Made by a program: the position numbers and the translations under genes. A model generated the notes under the pieces. That model worked only from the letters and a program-made list of their open reading frames with translations, was not told the origin of the DNA and searched no databases. From positions 1 through 64,000 of the forward strand of contig NZ_JABWGX010000011.1 of the NCBI RefSeq assembly GCF_021730435.1: DNA of 64,000 nucleotides. The letters run 5' to 3'. Each line of letters begins with the position of its first letter. The stretch's first letter is position 1. Shown one piece after another: positions 27,907-37,990 of the stretch. The stretch is from Xanthobacter agilis. Its GTDB lineage: Bacteria; Pseudomonadota; Alphaproteobacteria; Rhizobiales; Xanthobacteraceae.

Positions 27907-28628
27907 GAGCGGAACAGCCTCGTATATTGGGTTTCGTGGCGAAAGCTGCCGAGATCGGCGCGGAAGGTGGCGGTGCCGATCTCCTCAAGGGTGAGTCCGC
28001 GCACCTCGGCCGCGAGCCGTCGTGCCTGCGGCGCCAGGGCCGCCACCACCCGCGTGCCGGCGGTCTGGCCGATGGGCGCGAGCCGGACCGCCGCCGAGAC
28101 CAGGTTCTGCGTCAGCGCCAGCACGAAGGCGTCAAGCACCACGCCGAGCGGCAGGCCGTGCGCCGCCCCGGCAAGGCCCAGGGCCACCGGATAGGCGACC
28201 TCGGGGACCAGGACCGGCGCGAGGTCCTGGAGGCGCGGCGCGGGCCAGGCGGCGGAAACGGCGTCGAGGAAAGAGCGCCCCTGCTGGCAGGTTTCAAGAC
28301 GCAGCTCGGCGGACGGGGCAAGGGCCACGGCGAGGTCGTTCACCTCACGCAGCGCTAGGCCATCGCCCGCATCCGCCGCGGCATGGGCGTGCGCCAGCAG
28401 GATCGCATCGCTGCGGGCAAAACCATGGACGAGCAGATCCTGAAGCCACGCCAGCAGATGCGCGGGCGTGGCGATATCGCCCGTCTCCACCGCCCATTCG
28501 AGGGCATGGGAATACGCATAGGCCCCCACCGGAAACGCCGGGGAAAGCCAAGCGAACAGCGGCAGCAGACCAAGGGACGGCGCGCCCACCGCAGCCCCGG
28601 GGTCCGACACCGGTGCCGCGTCAGTCAT
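27903..28628 (-). CDS. ureF: Urease accessory protein UreF
   Basis: The 241-residue helical protein has the UreF signatures [26 protein letters not shown] near the N terminus and [20 protein letters not shown] at the end. UreF bridges UreD to UreG and gates GTP hydrolysis in the activation complex. The ATG at 28628 overlaps the ureE stop by 8 bases. A longer in-frame extension upstream is only the frame-shifted shadow of the histidine-rich ureE tail. Confidence 0.93.
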
Positions 28629-29439
28629 GCTTGTGATCGTGCCCGCAGCCGGGCCCATGAACATGGCCCCCCTCGGCCCCTTCCGCGTGGCCATGGGCGT
28701 CCTCATGACCATGCGCGTGCTCGTGGTCGTGTTCGTGGCCGTGCTCGTGCGCGCACCCCGGCCCGTGCACATGCGCATGGCCTTCGGCGTGCGCGTGCGC
28801 ACCGGAGGAATGGGCATCGGCATCGGCATGGGCGTGGCCGTGCGCATGCTCATGGCCGCAGTCCGGTCCATGCACATGCTCATGGCTGCCGGCGTGGGCG
28901 TGCGCCGCATGGGCATGGTGCTGCTCATGCCCATCGTGCTCGTGCCCATCATGATCGTGCGCACCATGATCGTGCGCATTGTGATCGTGTCCGCCGTGCG
29001 CGGCGGCGGCTTCATAGGCGCCCTTTTCCGGACGGAACGGGCGCTCCACCGCCGTGGCGCTGGCGCCAAGGCCACGCACCATGTCCAAGAGCACATGATC
29101 TTCGGCGAAATAGATGGCGTCCTCGGTGATCTCCGCCGGCACATGGCGATTGCCGAGGTGCCAGGCCACTTTCATGAGGCGCAGCGGGCTATGGGTGCGC
29201 ACCTCGATCAGGCGCTCAGGCGCGGCTTTGATACGCACCAGCCGCCCGTCCTCCAGCTTCACCGCATCGCCGTCGTCGAGCACGGTCGCCTTGTCGAGAT
29301 CGAGCAGGAAGGCAAGGCCCCCGTCGGTGGTGAAGGCGAAGCGGCGGCGATGCCGGGCCTGATGGTCGAGGGTCAATTCATCGGCCACCCGCTCAGCGCG
29401 GACGGCGGGACGGCGGACAACAACAGTGGCGCGGATCAT
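28621..29439 (-). CDS. ureE: Urease nickel metallochaperone UreE with giant His-rich tail
   Basis: UreE carries Ni2+ to the urease activation complex. Residues about 1-145 are the normal two-domain UreE, including the dimer-interface nickel His in [12 protein letters not shown]. The remaining about 124 residues are a histidine-rich tail with 44 histidines by hand count, many as HxH, and three copies of VHGPxCxHxH. Typical tails are 10-40 residues, so the 272-residue length is unusual. The tail should bind many nickel ions and act as a store or buffer. The stop overlaps the ureF start by 8 bases. Confidence 0.95.
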   Translation of the reverse strand: MIRATVVVRRPAVRAERVADELTLDHQARHRRRFAFTTDGGLAFLLDLDKATVLDDGDAVKLEDGRLVRIKAAPERLIEVRTHSPLRLMKVAWHLGNRHVPAEITEDAIYFAEDHVLLDMVRGLGASATAVERPFRPEKGAYEAAAAHGGHDHNAHDHGAHDHDGHEHDGHEQHHAHAAHAHAGSHEHVHGPDCGHEHAHGHAHADADAHSSGAHAHAEGHAHVHGPGCAHEHGHEHDHEHAHGHEDAHGHAEGAEGGHVHGPGCGHDHKHD

Positions 29440-29547
29440 CTCTTCCTCCGGGATCCTCTCCCGATGGCAGCTTATACCATCCCGTAGACGGGCGCCGGCC
29501 CGCTGACGCCTCTTCCCCGGACGCCCTTTCGGGGCGGCCCGCCAGCC

Positions 29548-31257
29548 TCAAAACAGGAAATAGCGCTGCGCCATGGGCAGCACCTCCGCCGGTTCGCAGA
29601 CCAGAAGCTCGCCATCGGCCCGCACGTCATAGGTTTCCGGGTCCACCTCGATGACCGGGGTGGCGTCGTTGTTCACCATGCTTTTCTTGGAGATACCGGA
29701 GCGGGTGTTCTCCACCGCCACCAGCTCCTTGGCCACGGCCAGCCGGGCGGCAAGCCCGTCCTCCAGCGCCGCCTTGGAGACAAAGGTGAGGGAGGTGCGG
29801 CTGAGGGCGCGGCCGTAGGCGCCGAACATGGGCCGGTAGTGCACCGGCTGGGGGGTGGGAATGGAGGCGTTGGGATCGCCCATCTGCGCCATGGCGATGG
29901 CGCCGCCCTTGATGATGAGATCAGGCTTCACGCCGAAAAAGGCTGGCGTCCACAGCACCAGGTCGGCGAGCTTTCCGGCCTCCACCGAGCCGATGTGGCG
30001 CGACATGCCGTGGGCGATGGCGGGGTTGATGGTGTATTTGGCGATGTAGCGCCGCGCGCGCAGATTGTCGTTGCCACTCTCGCCCGGCAGGTGGCCGCGC
30101 TGGCGCTTCATCTTGTCCGCCGTCTGCCAGGTGCGGATGATGACTTCGCCCACCCGCCCCATGGCCTGGCTGTCCGAACTCATCATGGAGAGCGCGCCGA
30201 GATCCTGCAGGATGTCTTCCGCCGCGATGGTCTCCTTGCGGATGCGGCTTTCGGCAAAGGCGAGATCCTCGGCGATCTCCGGATCCAAATGGTGGCACAC
30301 CATGAGCATGTCGAGATGCTCGTCGATGGTGTTGCGGGTATAGGGCCGGGTCGGATTGGTGGAGGACGGCAGCACGTTTGGCAGGCCCGCCACCTTGATG
30401 ATGTCCGGCGCGTGGCCCCCGCCCGCCCCTTCCGTGTGGAAGGCATGGATGGTGCGGCCCTTGAAGGCGGCGATGGTGTCCTCCACGAAGCCGCTTTCAT
30501 TCAGCGTGTCGGAGTGAATCATCACCTGCACGTCGAGCGCATCCGCCACCGTGAGGCAGCAGTCGATGGCGGCGGGGGTGGTGCCCCAATCCTCGTGCAG
30601 CTTGAGCGCCGCCGCCCCCGCCAGCACCATTTCCTCCAGCGCCGCGGGCTTGGAGGCGTTGCCCTTGCCGGCAAAGGCAAGGTTCACGGGGAAGGCGTCC
30701 GCCGCCTCGATCATGCGGGCAATATGCCAGGGGCCGGGGGTGCAGGTGGTGGCGAAGGTGCCGGTGGCCGGGCCGGTACCGCCGCCCAGCATGGTGGTGA
30801 TGCCCGAGGCCAGCGCCTCTTCGATCTGCTGCGGGCAGATGAAGTGGATATGGCTGTCGAAGCCCCCCGCCGTGAGGATCTTGCCTTCCCCGGCAATGAT
30901 CTCCGTGCCGGGGCCGATGATGATGTCGACCCCATCCTGGATATCCGGATTGCCGGCCTTGCCGATCTTCGCGATGCGCCCGTTCTTGAGGCCCACGTCG
31001 GCCTTCACCACCCCCCAATGATCGAGGATGACGGCATTGGTGATGACCGTGTCCATGGCGCCACCGGCATTGGCCACCTGGGACTGCCCCATGCCGTCGC
31101 GGATGACCTTGCCGCCGCCGAACTTCACCTCCTCCCCATGGCGTGTGAAATCCTTCTCCACCTCGATGAAGAGGGCGGTGTCGGCGAGCCGCACCTTGTC
31201 GCCTTGGGTCGGGCCGAACATCTGGGCATAGGTGGCGCGGGGCATCTTGGCGGACAT
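29548..31257 (-). CDS. ureC: Urease alpha subunit
   Basis: The 569-residue catalytic subunit hydrolyses urea to ammonia and carbamate. All active-site elements are visible: the His pair in DSHIHFICP, the carbamylated Lys in ALKLHEDWG, the His ligand in MIHSDTLNE, the [16 protein letters not shown] segment, the mobile-flap Cys-His in MVCHHLDP, and the Asp in [11 protein letters not shown]. The ATG at 31257 has AGGAG seven bases upstream and gives the usual length; an upstream in-frame Met is rejected. It is separated from the urease gamma/beta gene by a GFA-family gene. Confidence 0.97.
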   Translation of the reverse strand: MSAKMPRATYAQMFGPTQGDKVRLADTALFIEVEKDFTRHGEEVKFGGGKVIRDGMGQSQVANAGGAMDTVITNAVILDHWGVVKADVGLKNGRIAKIGKAGNPDIQDGVDIIIGPGTEIIAGEGKILTAGGFDSHIHFICPQQIEEALASGITTMLGGGTGPATGTFATTCTPGPWHIARMIEAADAFPVNLAFAGKGNASKPAALEEMVLAGAAALKLHEDWGTTPAAIDCCLTVADALDVQVMIHSDTLNESGFVEDTIAAFKGRTIHAFHTEGAGGGHAPDIIKVAGLPNVLPSSTNPTRPYTRNTIDEHLDMLMVCHHLDPEIAEDLAFAESRIRKETIAAEDILQDLGALSMMSSDSQAMGRVGEVIIRTWQTADKMKRQRGHLPGESGNDNLRARRYIAKYTINPAIAHGMSRHIGSVEAGKLADLVLWTPAFFGVKPDLIIKGGAIAMAQMGDPNASIPTPQPVHYRPMFGAYGRALSRTSLTFVSKAALEDGLAARLAVAKELVAVENTRSGISKKSMVNNDATPVIEVDPETYDVRADGELLVCEPAEVLPMAQRYFLF

Positions 31258-31267
31258 TTCCGGCTCC

Positions 31268-31624
31268 TCAGTGGCTCGCGCCGTCATGCTCGATGGGGGA
31301 AAGGCTCTTCACGTCCACCCCGTCGATGCAACGGACATTGATGGCCACCATCACGGTGCCGTCCGGCGCCGCGCCCCGCGCGAACGACTGGATGCCGCAG
31401 GTCGCGCAGAACAGGTGGTGGATCTGGCGCGTGTTGAACAGATATTCGGTGGTCGCCCCTTCGCCGGAGACCAGCTTGAAGGCGGCTTCCGGCGTAAACG
31501 CCATGATGGCGCCGAGCCGTCGGCAGCGGGAGCAATTGCACGTCACCGTGCGGTCGAGATCCACATCCACCTCGTAGCGCACGGCGCCGCACTGGCACCC
31601 GCCGAAATAATGCTGAACCGCCAT
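31268..31624 (-). CDS. GFA/CENP-V family zinc-binding protein
   Basis: A 118-residue protein of the glutathione-dependent formaldehyde-activating (GFA)/CENP-V family. It has the zinc-binding cysteines in [20 protein letters not shown] and [10 protein letters not shown]. Members coordinate two zinc ions, and most have no proven reaction. It sits inside the urease operon, starting within 2 bases of the fused gamma/beta stop and ending 10 bases before ureC. It is almost certainly co-transcribed. A role in urease maturation is not known and would be speculation. Confidence 0.9.
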   Translation of the reverse strand: MAVQHYFGGCQCGAVRYEVDVDLDRTVTCNCSRCRRLGAIMAFTPEAAFKLVSGEGATTEYLFNTRQIHHLFCATCGIQSFARGAAPDGTVMVAINVRCIDGVDVKSLSPIEHDGASH

Positions 31625-31625
31625 A

Positions 31626-32246
31626 TCAAAGTCTCCCCGCCACCGCACCCCGGAACCCATGAACCTCGCGCTGGCCGCCGAACGGCACCAGCTTCACCAC
31701 GCGCGTAGCACCCGGCTCGAACCGCACCGCGGTGCCGGGAGCAATGTCGAGCCGCATGCCGCGCGCCTTCTCCCGCTCGAAGGCAAGGGCCGGATTGGTC
31801 TCGAAGAAATGGTAGTGGCTGCCCACCTGGATCGGCCGATCGCCGGTATTGGCCACCGTGAGTTCCACCGGCTCGGCACCGGCGTTGAAAATGATCTCGC
31901 CCGGACCTGCCGCGATCTCGCCGGGCACCAGCTCCGAGGGCGCGCCGCGGATGGGGTGATGCACGGTGACGAGCTTGGTGCCATCGGGAAAGGTGGCCTC
32001 CACCTGGATGTCGTGGATCATGTCGGCGATGCCGTCCATCACCTGATCGGTGGTGAGCACGCGGGCACCCTGTTCCATCAGCTCGGCCACCGTGCGGCCG
32101 TCGCGGGCGCCTTCCACCACAAAGTCGGTGATGAGCGCCACCGCCTCCGGGTGGTTCAGCTTCACCCCGCGGGCGAGGCGCTTTCGGGCCACCTCGGCGG
32201 CCATGGCGATCAAGAGCTTGTCCTTCTCGCGCGGCGTCAGCAACAC
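31626..32246 (-). CDS. ureAB: Urease gamma/beta subunit fusion
   Basis: The 206-residue protein joins urease gamma (about residues 1-100: [39 protein letters not shown]) to beta (about 105-206: [31 protein letters not shown], and [10 protein letters not shown] at the end). Separate ureA and ureB are the rule in enterobacteria, while Helicobacter and some other bacteria have this fusion. The GTG at 32246 follows AAGGAG at a good distance and gives the canonical gamma N terminus. It is adjacent to the GFA gene. Confidence 0.95.
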   Translation of the reverse strand: MLLTPREKDKLLIAMAAEVARKRLARGVKLNHPEAVALITDFVVEGARDGRTVAELMEQGARVLTTDQVMDGIADMIHDIQVEATFPDGTKLVTVHHPIRGAPSELVPGEIAAGPGEIIFNAGAEPVELTVANTGDRPIQVGSHYHFFETNPALAFEREKARGMRLDIAPGTAVRFEPGATRVVKLVPFGGQREVHGFRGAVAGRL

Positions 32247-32373
32247 GGCGTGTCTCCTTGTCCCTTCGGGCCGGCCCCGGCGATCCACCGATGGCGAACG
32301 CATACCGGTTCCGAATACGTCATGCCCAGGATGGATGACCCTCCTGACAGGTCAAGCCCGGACGGCCGCTCCA

Positions 32374-33225
32374 TCAGGTGGCCCACACGCGGGGCAGCGG
32401 CGTGCCCCGGAAGCCGATCAGAAACGCGCCCGCCGCCCGGCGCAGGGCCGCGCTGTCGGCGGCGAGCCAGCGCACCGCCAGCAGGCCGTTCCACGCGCTC
32501 GCGCCACACGCGCAGCCGGCCCCTTCGAGCAGGGCGCGAGCCTCGTCGAGCCGTCCCTCGGCGTCGGGGGCCACATAAAGCAGGGTGCCGAGCGCCCGGT
32601 GGCCCGCCGCCACCGCCGGCCGTGCCAGCAGCGCGCCGATGGGGCCGGACAGACGCAGCGCATCGGCATAGACGAGCCGCCCGGCGCGACGCACCCGCCA
32701 GTGATCCTCCAGGTGCCCCTCCCCCATCGCATCCCCATGGGCGAGGCGGCCGAGCACCAGCGCCTCGAACGACAGGAAGGTGGCGGCCGGGTCCAGCTCC
32801 ACCGCATAATGTCGGGCAAGGCGGGCGCGGTCGAACAGGATGGTCTCCTGGGGCAGCCATTCGAGCCGCGCCCCGGCACCGGCCGAAAGGCTCACCTCGA
32901 TCCGCGACACCGCGCCATCGGAGCGATAGACCTTCTCGGCGGCGGGGGTCGTCAGCGTCAGATGGGCGCCGGCCCCGGCGGTGGCGGAAATGCGGAACAG
33001 GTCGCCGCATGCCACCCCGCCCGCCGTGTTCACCACCACCGCTTCCACCCCCTCGGCCCCCCGTGGCAGGCGGGCGCGCAGGGCGCCGCTTTCGGCAAGG
33101 TCCGACAGGCGCGAGACGGAGCCGAACACCGCCGCCGCCACATGCACCCGCCCTTCGCTGCGCTGGCGCCGTGGCGCCGGCCGGCCGGCCTCAGATGGCC
33201 ATGAGGCGGCGCACGTCGTCTCCAT
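32374..33225 (-). CDS. ureD: Urease accessory protein UreD
   Basis: The 283-residue UreD scaffold binds apo-urease and recruits UreF/UreG for nickel insertion. Diagnostic segments are VVNTAGGVACGDLF, TTPAAEKVYRSDG, LEWLPQETILFDRARL and YADALRLSGP. The predicted start lies 35 bases inside the 3' end of urtE, so the first 20-25 residues may not be translated; a start a little downstream is possible. It links the urea transporter block to the urease block. Confidence 0.93.
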   Translation of the reverse strand: METTCAASWPSEAGRPAPRRQRSEGRVHVAAAVFGSVSRLSDLAESGALRARLPRGAEGVEAVVVNTAGGVACGDLFRISATAGAGAHLTLTTPAAEKVYRSDGAVSRIEVSLSAGAGARLEWLPQETILFDRARLARHYAVELDPAATFLSFEALVLGRLAHGDAMGEGHLEDHWRVRRAGRLVYADALRLSGPIGALLARPAVAAGHRALGTLLYVAPDAEGRLDEARALLEGAGCACGASAWNGLLAVRWLAADSAALRRAAGAFLIGFRGTPLPRVWAT

Positions 33226-33886
33226 CCAGTCCGCTCCTGTCGCCCGACGCGACCACCTCGCCGCGATCCATCAGGATGAAGCTGTCGGCCAGCTCCCGCG
33301 CAAACTCGAAATACTGCTCCACCAGCACGATGGCCATATCCCCCTTGTCGCGCAGATAGGAGATGGCGCGGCCGATGTCCTTGATGATGGAGGGTTGGAT
33401 GCCTTCCGTCGGCTCATCCAGCAGCAGCAGGCGCGGACGCGTGACCAGCGCCCGGCCGATGGCGAGTTGCTGCTGTTGCCCGCCGGAGAGGTCGCCGCCC
33501 CGTCGCCCGAGCATGGATTTCAGCACCGGGAACAGCTCGAACACCTCCTGCGGCACGAACTTGTCCTTGGCCTTCAGGCGGGCATATCCGGTTTCCAGAT
33601 TTTCCTTCACCGAGAGCAGCGGAAACACCTCGCGCCCCTGGGGCACGAAGCCGATGCCGCGCGCGGCGCGATCGGGCGTGGAGAGCCTTGAAATCTCCTC
33701 CCCCTGCAAGGTGATGGAGCCGCCCGCGATGGGCCGTTGCCCAACGATGGCGCGCAGCAGCGAGGTCTTGCCCACCCCGTTGCGCCCGAGCACGCAGGTG
33801 ACCTTGCCCGCCTCCGCCATCAGCGAGACCTTCTTCAGCGTATAGGCGGCGCCGTAATAGAGGTCGAGATTCTCCACCTTCAGCAT
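33191..33886 (-). CDS. urtE: Urea ABC transporter ATPase UrtE
   Basis: A 231-residue ABC ATPase of the branched-chain-amino-acid/urea LivF type. It has Walker A GRNGVGKTSLLRA, the signature LSGGQQQQLAIGRAL, and Walker B LLLLDEPTEGIQPS, whose TEGIQPSII is typical of UrtE. It energises urea uptake with UrtD. It follows urtD by 7 bases and overlaps ureD. The assignment as UrtE rather than LivF rests on this context and the TEGIQP signature. Confidence 0.93.
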   Translation of the reverse strand: MLKVENLDLYYGAAYTLKKVSLMAEAGKVTCVLGRNGVGKTSLLRAIVGQRPIAGGSITLQGEEISRLSTPDRAARGIGFVPQGREVFPLLSVKENLETGYARLKAKDKFVPQEVFELFPVLKSMLGRRGGDLSGGQQQQLAIGRALVTRPRLLLLDEPTEGIQPSIIKDIGRAISYLRDKGDMAIVLVEQYFEFARELADSFILMDRGEVVASGDRSGLDGDDVRRLMAI

Positions 33887-33893
33887 GGGCCGC

Positions 33894-34811
<918 letters not shown>

Positions 34812-34816
34812 GATGC

Positions 34817-35941
34817 TCACTCCGCGGGCGTGGGCGTGGGCGAGGGAGCGGCCGGCTCAGGTCTCCTCAGCCGGCCCGAGAGCTGGGCGCCCAGGCCCAG
34901 CACGCCCTTGGGCAGGAACAGCGTAACCCCCACGAACAGCGCGCCGAGGGCGAACAGCCACGCCTCCGGCAGCACGCCCGTGAACCAGGTCTTGCCCGCG
35001 TTCACGATCAGCGCGCCCAGCGCCGCGCCCACCAGCGTGCCACGTCCGCCCACCGCCACCCAGATCACCATCTCGATGGACTGGGCGGGCGCGAACTCGC
35101 CCGGATTGATGATGCCCACCTGTGGCACATACAGCGCCCCCGCCACCCCCGCCAGCATGGCCGAGAGGGTCCAGGCCACCAGCTTGTAATTCTCCACCCG
35201 GTAGCCGAGGAAGCGGGTGCGGCTTTCCGCATCGCGCACCGCCACCAGCACCTTGCCGTATTTGGAAGTCACCAGCCCCCGGCAGATGAGATAGCCCGCC
35301 GCCAAGGCCAGCGCCGAGGCCACGAACAGCACGAGCCGCGTTTCCGGCGCCTGGATCGAAAAACCCAAGATGTCCTTGAAATCGGTGAGGCCGTTGTTGC
35401 CGCCGAACCCCATGTCATTGCGGAAAAAGGCGAGCATCAGCGCGAACGTCATGGCCTGGGTGATGATGGAAAGATACACGCCCGTGACCCTGGAGCGGAA
35501 CGCGAACCAGCCGAACACGAAGGCGAGCAGCCCCGGCACCAGCAGCACCATGACCATGGCGAAGGGAAACCAGTTGAACCCGAGCCAGAACCACGGCAGC
35601 TCGTGATAGTTCAGGAACACCATGAAATCCGGCAGCACCGGATTGCCATAGACCCCGCGCGGGCCGATCTGGCGCATCAGATACATGCCCATGGCATAGC
35701 CGCCCAAGGCGAAGAAGGCGCCATGGCCCAGGGAGAGCACGCCGCAATAGCCCCACACCAGATCCACCGCCACCGCCAGCAGCGCATAGGTGAGATATTT
35801 GCCCAGGAGCGGGATCATGTAGTCGGGCACATGCAGCGCGCTGCCCTCGGGCAGCAGCAGATTGGAGGCGGGCACCAGCACCGCCGCCGCCAGCACGAGG
35901 ACGAGGAAGATGCCGCCGGTGCGATCGATGATGCCTCTCAT
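34817..35941 (-). CDS. urtC: Urea ABC transporter permease UrtC
   Basis: A 374-residue LivM-type permease with about ten membrane helices, starting with FLVLVLAAAVLVPASNLLL. The cytoplasmic loop VAVRDAESRTRFLGYRVENYK is the family coupling-helix region. The ATG at 35941 overlaps the urtB stop (ATGA). The C-terminal tail is proline-rich (PAAPSPTPTPAE). Together with UrtB it forms the channel of the urea importer. Confidence 0.93.
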   Translation of the reverse strand: MRGIIDRTGGIFLVLVLAAAVLVPASNLLLPEGSALHVPDYMIPLLGKYLTYALLAVAVDLVWGYCGVLSLGHGAFFALGGYAMGMYLMRQIGPRGVYGNPVLPDFMVFLNYHELPWFWLGFNWFPFAMVMVLLVPGLLAFVFGWFAFRSRVTGVYLSIITQAMTFALMLAFFRNDMGFGGNNGLTDFKDILGFSIQAPETRLVLFVASALALAAGYLICRGLVTSKYGKVLVAVRDAESRTRFLGYRVENYKLVAWTLSAMLAGVAGALYVPQVGIINPGEFAPAQSIEMVIWVAVGGRGTLVGAALGALIVNAGKTWFTGVLPEAWLFALGALFVGVTLFLPKGVLGLGAQLSGRLRRPEPAAPSPTPTPAE

Positions 35942-37533
35942 GATTCCACCGCCCGGCCCTTGAGCGCGAACAGGCCGCGCGGACGCTTCTGGATGAACAG
36001 GATGATGGCCACCAGCAGCAGGATCTTGCCCAGTACGGCGCCGGCGAACGGCTCCAGCAGCTTGTTGGCGATGCCGAGGGTGAAGGCGCCCACCAGCGTG
36101 CCCCACAAATTCCCCACCCCGCCGAACACCACCACCATGAAGCTGTCGATGATGTAGCCCTGCCCGAGATTGGGGCTCACATTGTCGATCTGCGAGAGCG
36201 CCACCCCGGCGATGCCGGCGATGCCGGAGCCGAGGCCGAAGGTGAGCGCGTCGATGCGCCCGGTGCGAATGCCCATGGCCGCCGCCATGCGCCGGTTCTG
36301 CGTCACCGCCCGCACATAGAGGCCGAGCGACGTGCGCTTCAGCACCAGCAGCAGAGCGAAGAACACCAGCAGCGAAAACACAATGATCCACAACCGGTTC
36401 CAGGTGATGGACATCTGCCCCACCTGGAACGCCCCCGACATCCAGGACGGTGCGCCCACCTCCTGATTGGTCGGCCCGAAGAGGGAGCGCACCGCCTGTT
36501 GCAGGATGAGCGACACCCCCCAGGTGGCGAGCAGCGTTTCCAGCGGACGGCCATAGAGGAAGCGGATCACCGTCCGCTCGATCAGGATGCCGACCAGACC
36601 GGTGAACAGGAAGGCGAGCGGCAGGGCGATCGCAAGCGACCAGTCGAACAGCGCCGGCGCCGAGGTGCGGATGATGTTCTGCACCACGAAGGTGGTGTAG
36701 GCGCCCAGCATCACCATCTCGCCATGGGCCATGTTGATGACGCCCATCACGCCGAAGGTGATGGCAAGACCAATGGCCGCAAGCAGCAGCACCGAGCCCA
36801 GGGACAGGCCGTACCAGACGTTTTGCGCCACCGCCCAGAACTTCAGATTGCCCTCGATGGCGGCGATGCCGGCGGTCGCGGCGGTCGTCACGGCAGCGGG
36901 AGCATCGGCTGGTACCGTACGCAGGAGGCCAAGAGCCTCCTGATCCCCGCGCGCGGCGAGGCGCTTCACCGCCGCCACCCGTTCAGCTTCCGGCGCATCG
37001 GCCTTGCCGATGAGGATCGCGGCGCGCGCCTCGGCCAGGGCCACCTTCACCTCGGGCTCCGTCTCCTGCGCCAGCGCGGCGTCCACGGTCGCGAGCGCGG
37101 CCGCGTCGCGAGACTTGAACACGGCGGCCGCAGCCTCGCGGCGCCGGGCGGGATCGGCATCGAGCAGGGAGAGCGCGCCCGCCGCCGCCTCGATCGCCCG
37201 CCGCACCCGATTGTTGGCCCGCACCGGGGAGAGATCGGCCGGCGCGCTCGCCACCGGGGCGCCGGTGGCCGCCTCCTCAAGGCCGCCGGCCTTGGTGCGG
37301 ACAAGAACCGCCTTGGTGACGGGATCGAACAGCAGGCGCCCGTCCGCCAGCGCCGCCACGATGGCCGCCGCGCGGGGGCTGCCGCTGGACGAGAGCGCCG
37401 CCAGGGCATCGGCCGTGTCGGAATAGCTGTCGGTGGCGAATTTCGCGACCATAGGCGTCAGGTCCGGCGCCGTCTCTGCCCGCGCCGCTGCCGCCACCGT
37501 CATCAGACCACAGAGCAGGATCAGAACGCGCAT
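35938..37533 (-). CDS. urtB: Urea ABC transporter permease UrtB
   Basis: The 531-residue protein has a signal-like N terminus (RVLILLCGLMTVAAAARAE) and an extracytoplasmic domain of about 220 residues. A LivH-type permease follows with GLAITFGVMGVINMAHGEM, ERTVIRFLYGRPLETLLATW and GLGSGIAGIAGVAL. The long periplasmic extension is a normal feature of UrtB. The start at 37533 gives a clean signal peptide; an upstream ATG at 37638 would add 35 basic residues and cannot be excluded. A 457-base gap separates it from urtA. Confidence 0.9.
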   Translation of the reverse strand: MRVLILLCGLMTVAAAARAETAPDLTPMVAKFATDSYSDTADALAALSSSGSPRAAAIVAALADGRLLFDPVTKAVLVRTKAGGLEEAATGAPVASAPADLSPVRANNRVRRAIEAAAGALSLLDADPARRREAAAAVFKSRDAAALATVDAALAQETEPEVKVALAEARAAILIGKADAPEAERVAAVKRLAARGDQEALGLLRTVPADAPAAVTTAATAGIAAIEGNLKFWAVAQNVWYGLSLGSVLLLAAIGLAITFGVMGVINMAHGEMVMLGAYTTFVVQNIIRTSAPALFDWSLAIALPLAFLFTGLVGILIERTVIRFLYGRPLETLLATWGVSLILQQAVRSLFGPTNQEVGAPSWMSGAFQVGQMSITWNRLWIIVFSLLVFFALLLVLKRTSLGLYVRAVTQNRRMAAAMGIRTGRIDALTFGLGSGIAGIAGVALSQIDNVSPNLGQGYIIDSFMVVVFGGVGNLWGTLVGAFTLGIANKLLEPFAGAVLGKILLLVAIILFIQKRPRGLFALKGRAVES

Positions 37534-37990
37534 CGCCGCCGGCACCCAGCGCCGCGCTCCAACGCCCGGCGCCGACGGCGGCCACGCGCGGCGTCTTCGC
37601 TTGGACAGGCCATGACGGGGCGGGGTTGGACTGCGCATGGGCGGGACATCCAGAGCTGAACGGACGCGCCCCAGAGGGTTGGGTCGCGCGGAATGGGGCA
37701 CACGATGCGGCTGGAACCGCCCCACCGGACGGGATCAGCGCGCCATCGGGTCCCCGAACCACCCCGCGCGACGGGGCCGTGGCGTCGCGGCGGGGTGGAC
37801 GGATGCGGCCCGGTGGCCGGTGTGCGCCCTCTCCCCGGGCAGGGGGGAGAGGGCCGGGTGTAAGGCCCTTCCGCGCGGCCGAGAGCTTTGCTTTGCGGAA
37901 TGACCCCTCGCCTCCACCTGAGCCGGCCCCCACCGGGAGGCCGACCGGGATCACCCGAGGCGAACGGGACGAACCGGGGCGCGCGGCGCC
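37534..37990. other. Interval between urtA and urtB
   Basis: A 457-base gap inside the urea transport operon with no credible gene. It contains a strong GC-rich hairpin repeat (37826-37854). Such a gap after the binding-protein gene is common in ABC operons and may reduce downstream expression relative to urtA. Confidence 0.5.
37826..37854. repeat. GC-rich palindromic intergenic repeat
   Basis: Perfect inverted arms GCCCTCTCCCC and GGGGAGAGGGC flank a 7-base loop. The sequence resembles the CTCTCCCC/GGGGAGAG intergenic palindromes dispersed in many GC-rich proteobacterial genomes. In RNA it would form a very stable stem that could stall 3' decay or attenuate transcription after urtA. Confidence 0.65.

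Noticed and set aside
28650-29010. Possible CRISPR or tandem-repeat array in the repetitive DNA
   Set aside because: The periodicity is explained by His-rich codon repeats in ureE. Units are short and irregular, with no direct repeats separated by spacers.
28627-29144. Long N-terminal extension of the ureF frame
   Set aside because: It is the shifted-frame reading of the ureE tail, with [12 protein letters not shown]-type repeats. The normal UreF N terminus begins at 28628.
28627-29487. 286-residue plus-strand frame opposite ureE, rich in Met/Val/Arg
   Set aside because: It is the complement of the histidine-repeat coding region. The apparent membrane-like repeats arise from CAT/GTG codons of the tail.
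31659-33359. 566-residue plus-strand frame across the urease genes
   Set aside because: It is antisense to ureAB and ureD, which are certain. The product is arginine/proline-rich.
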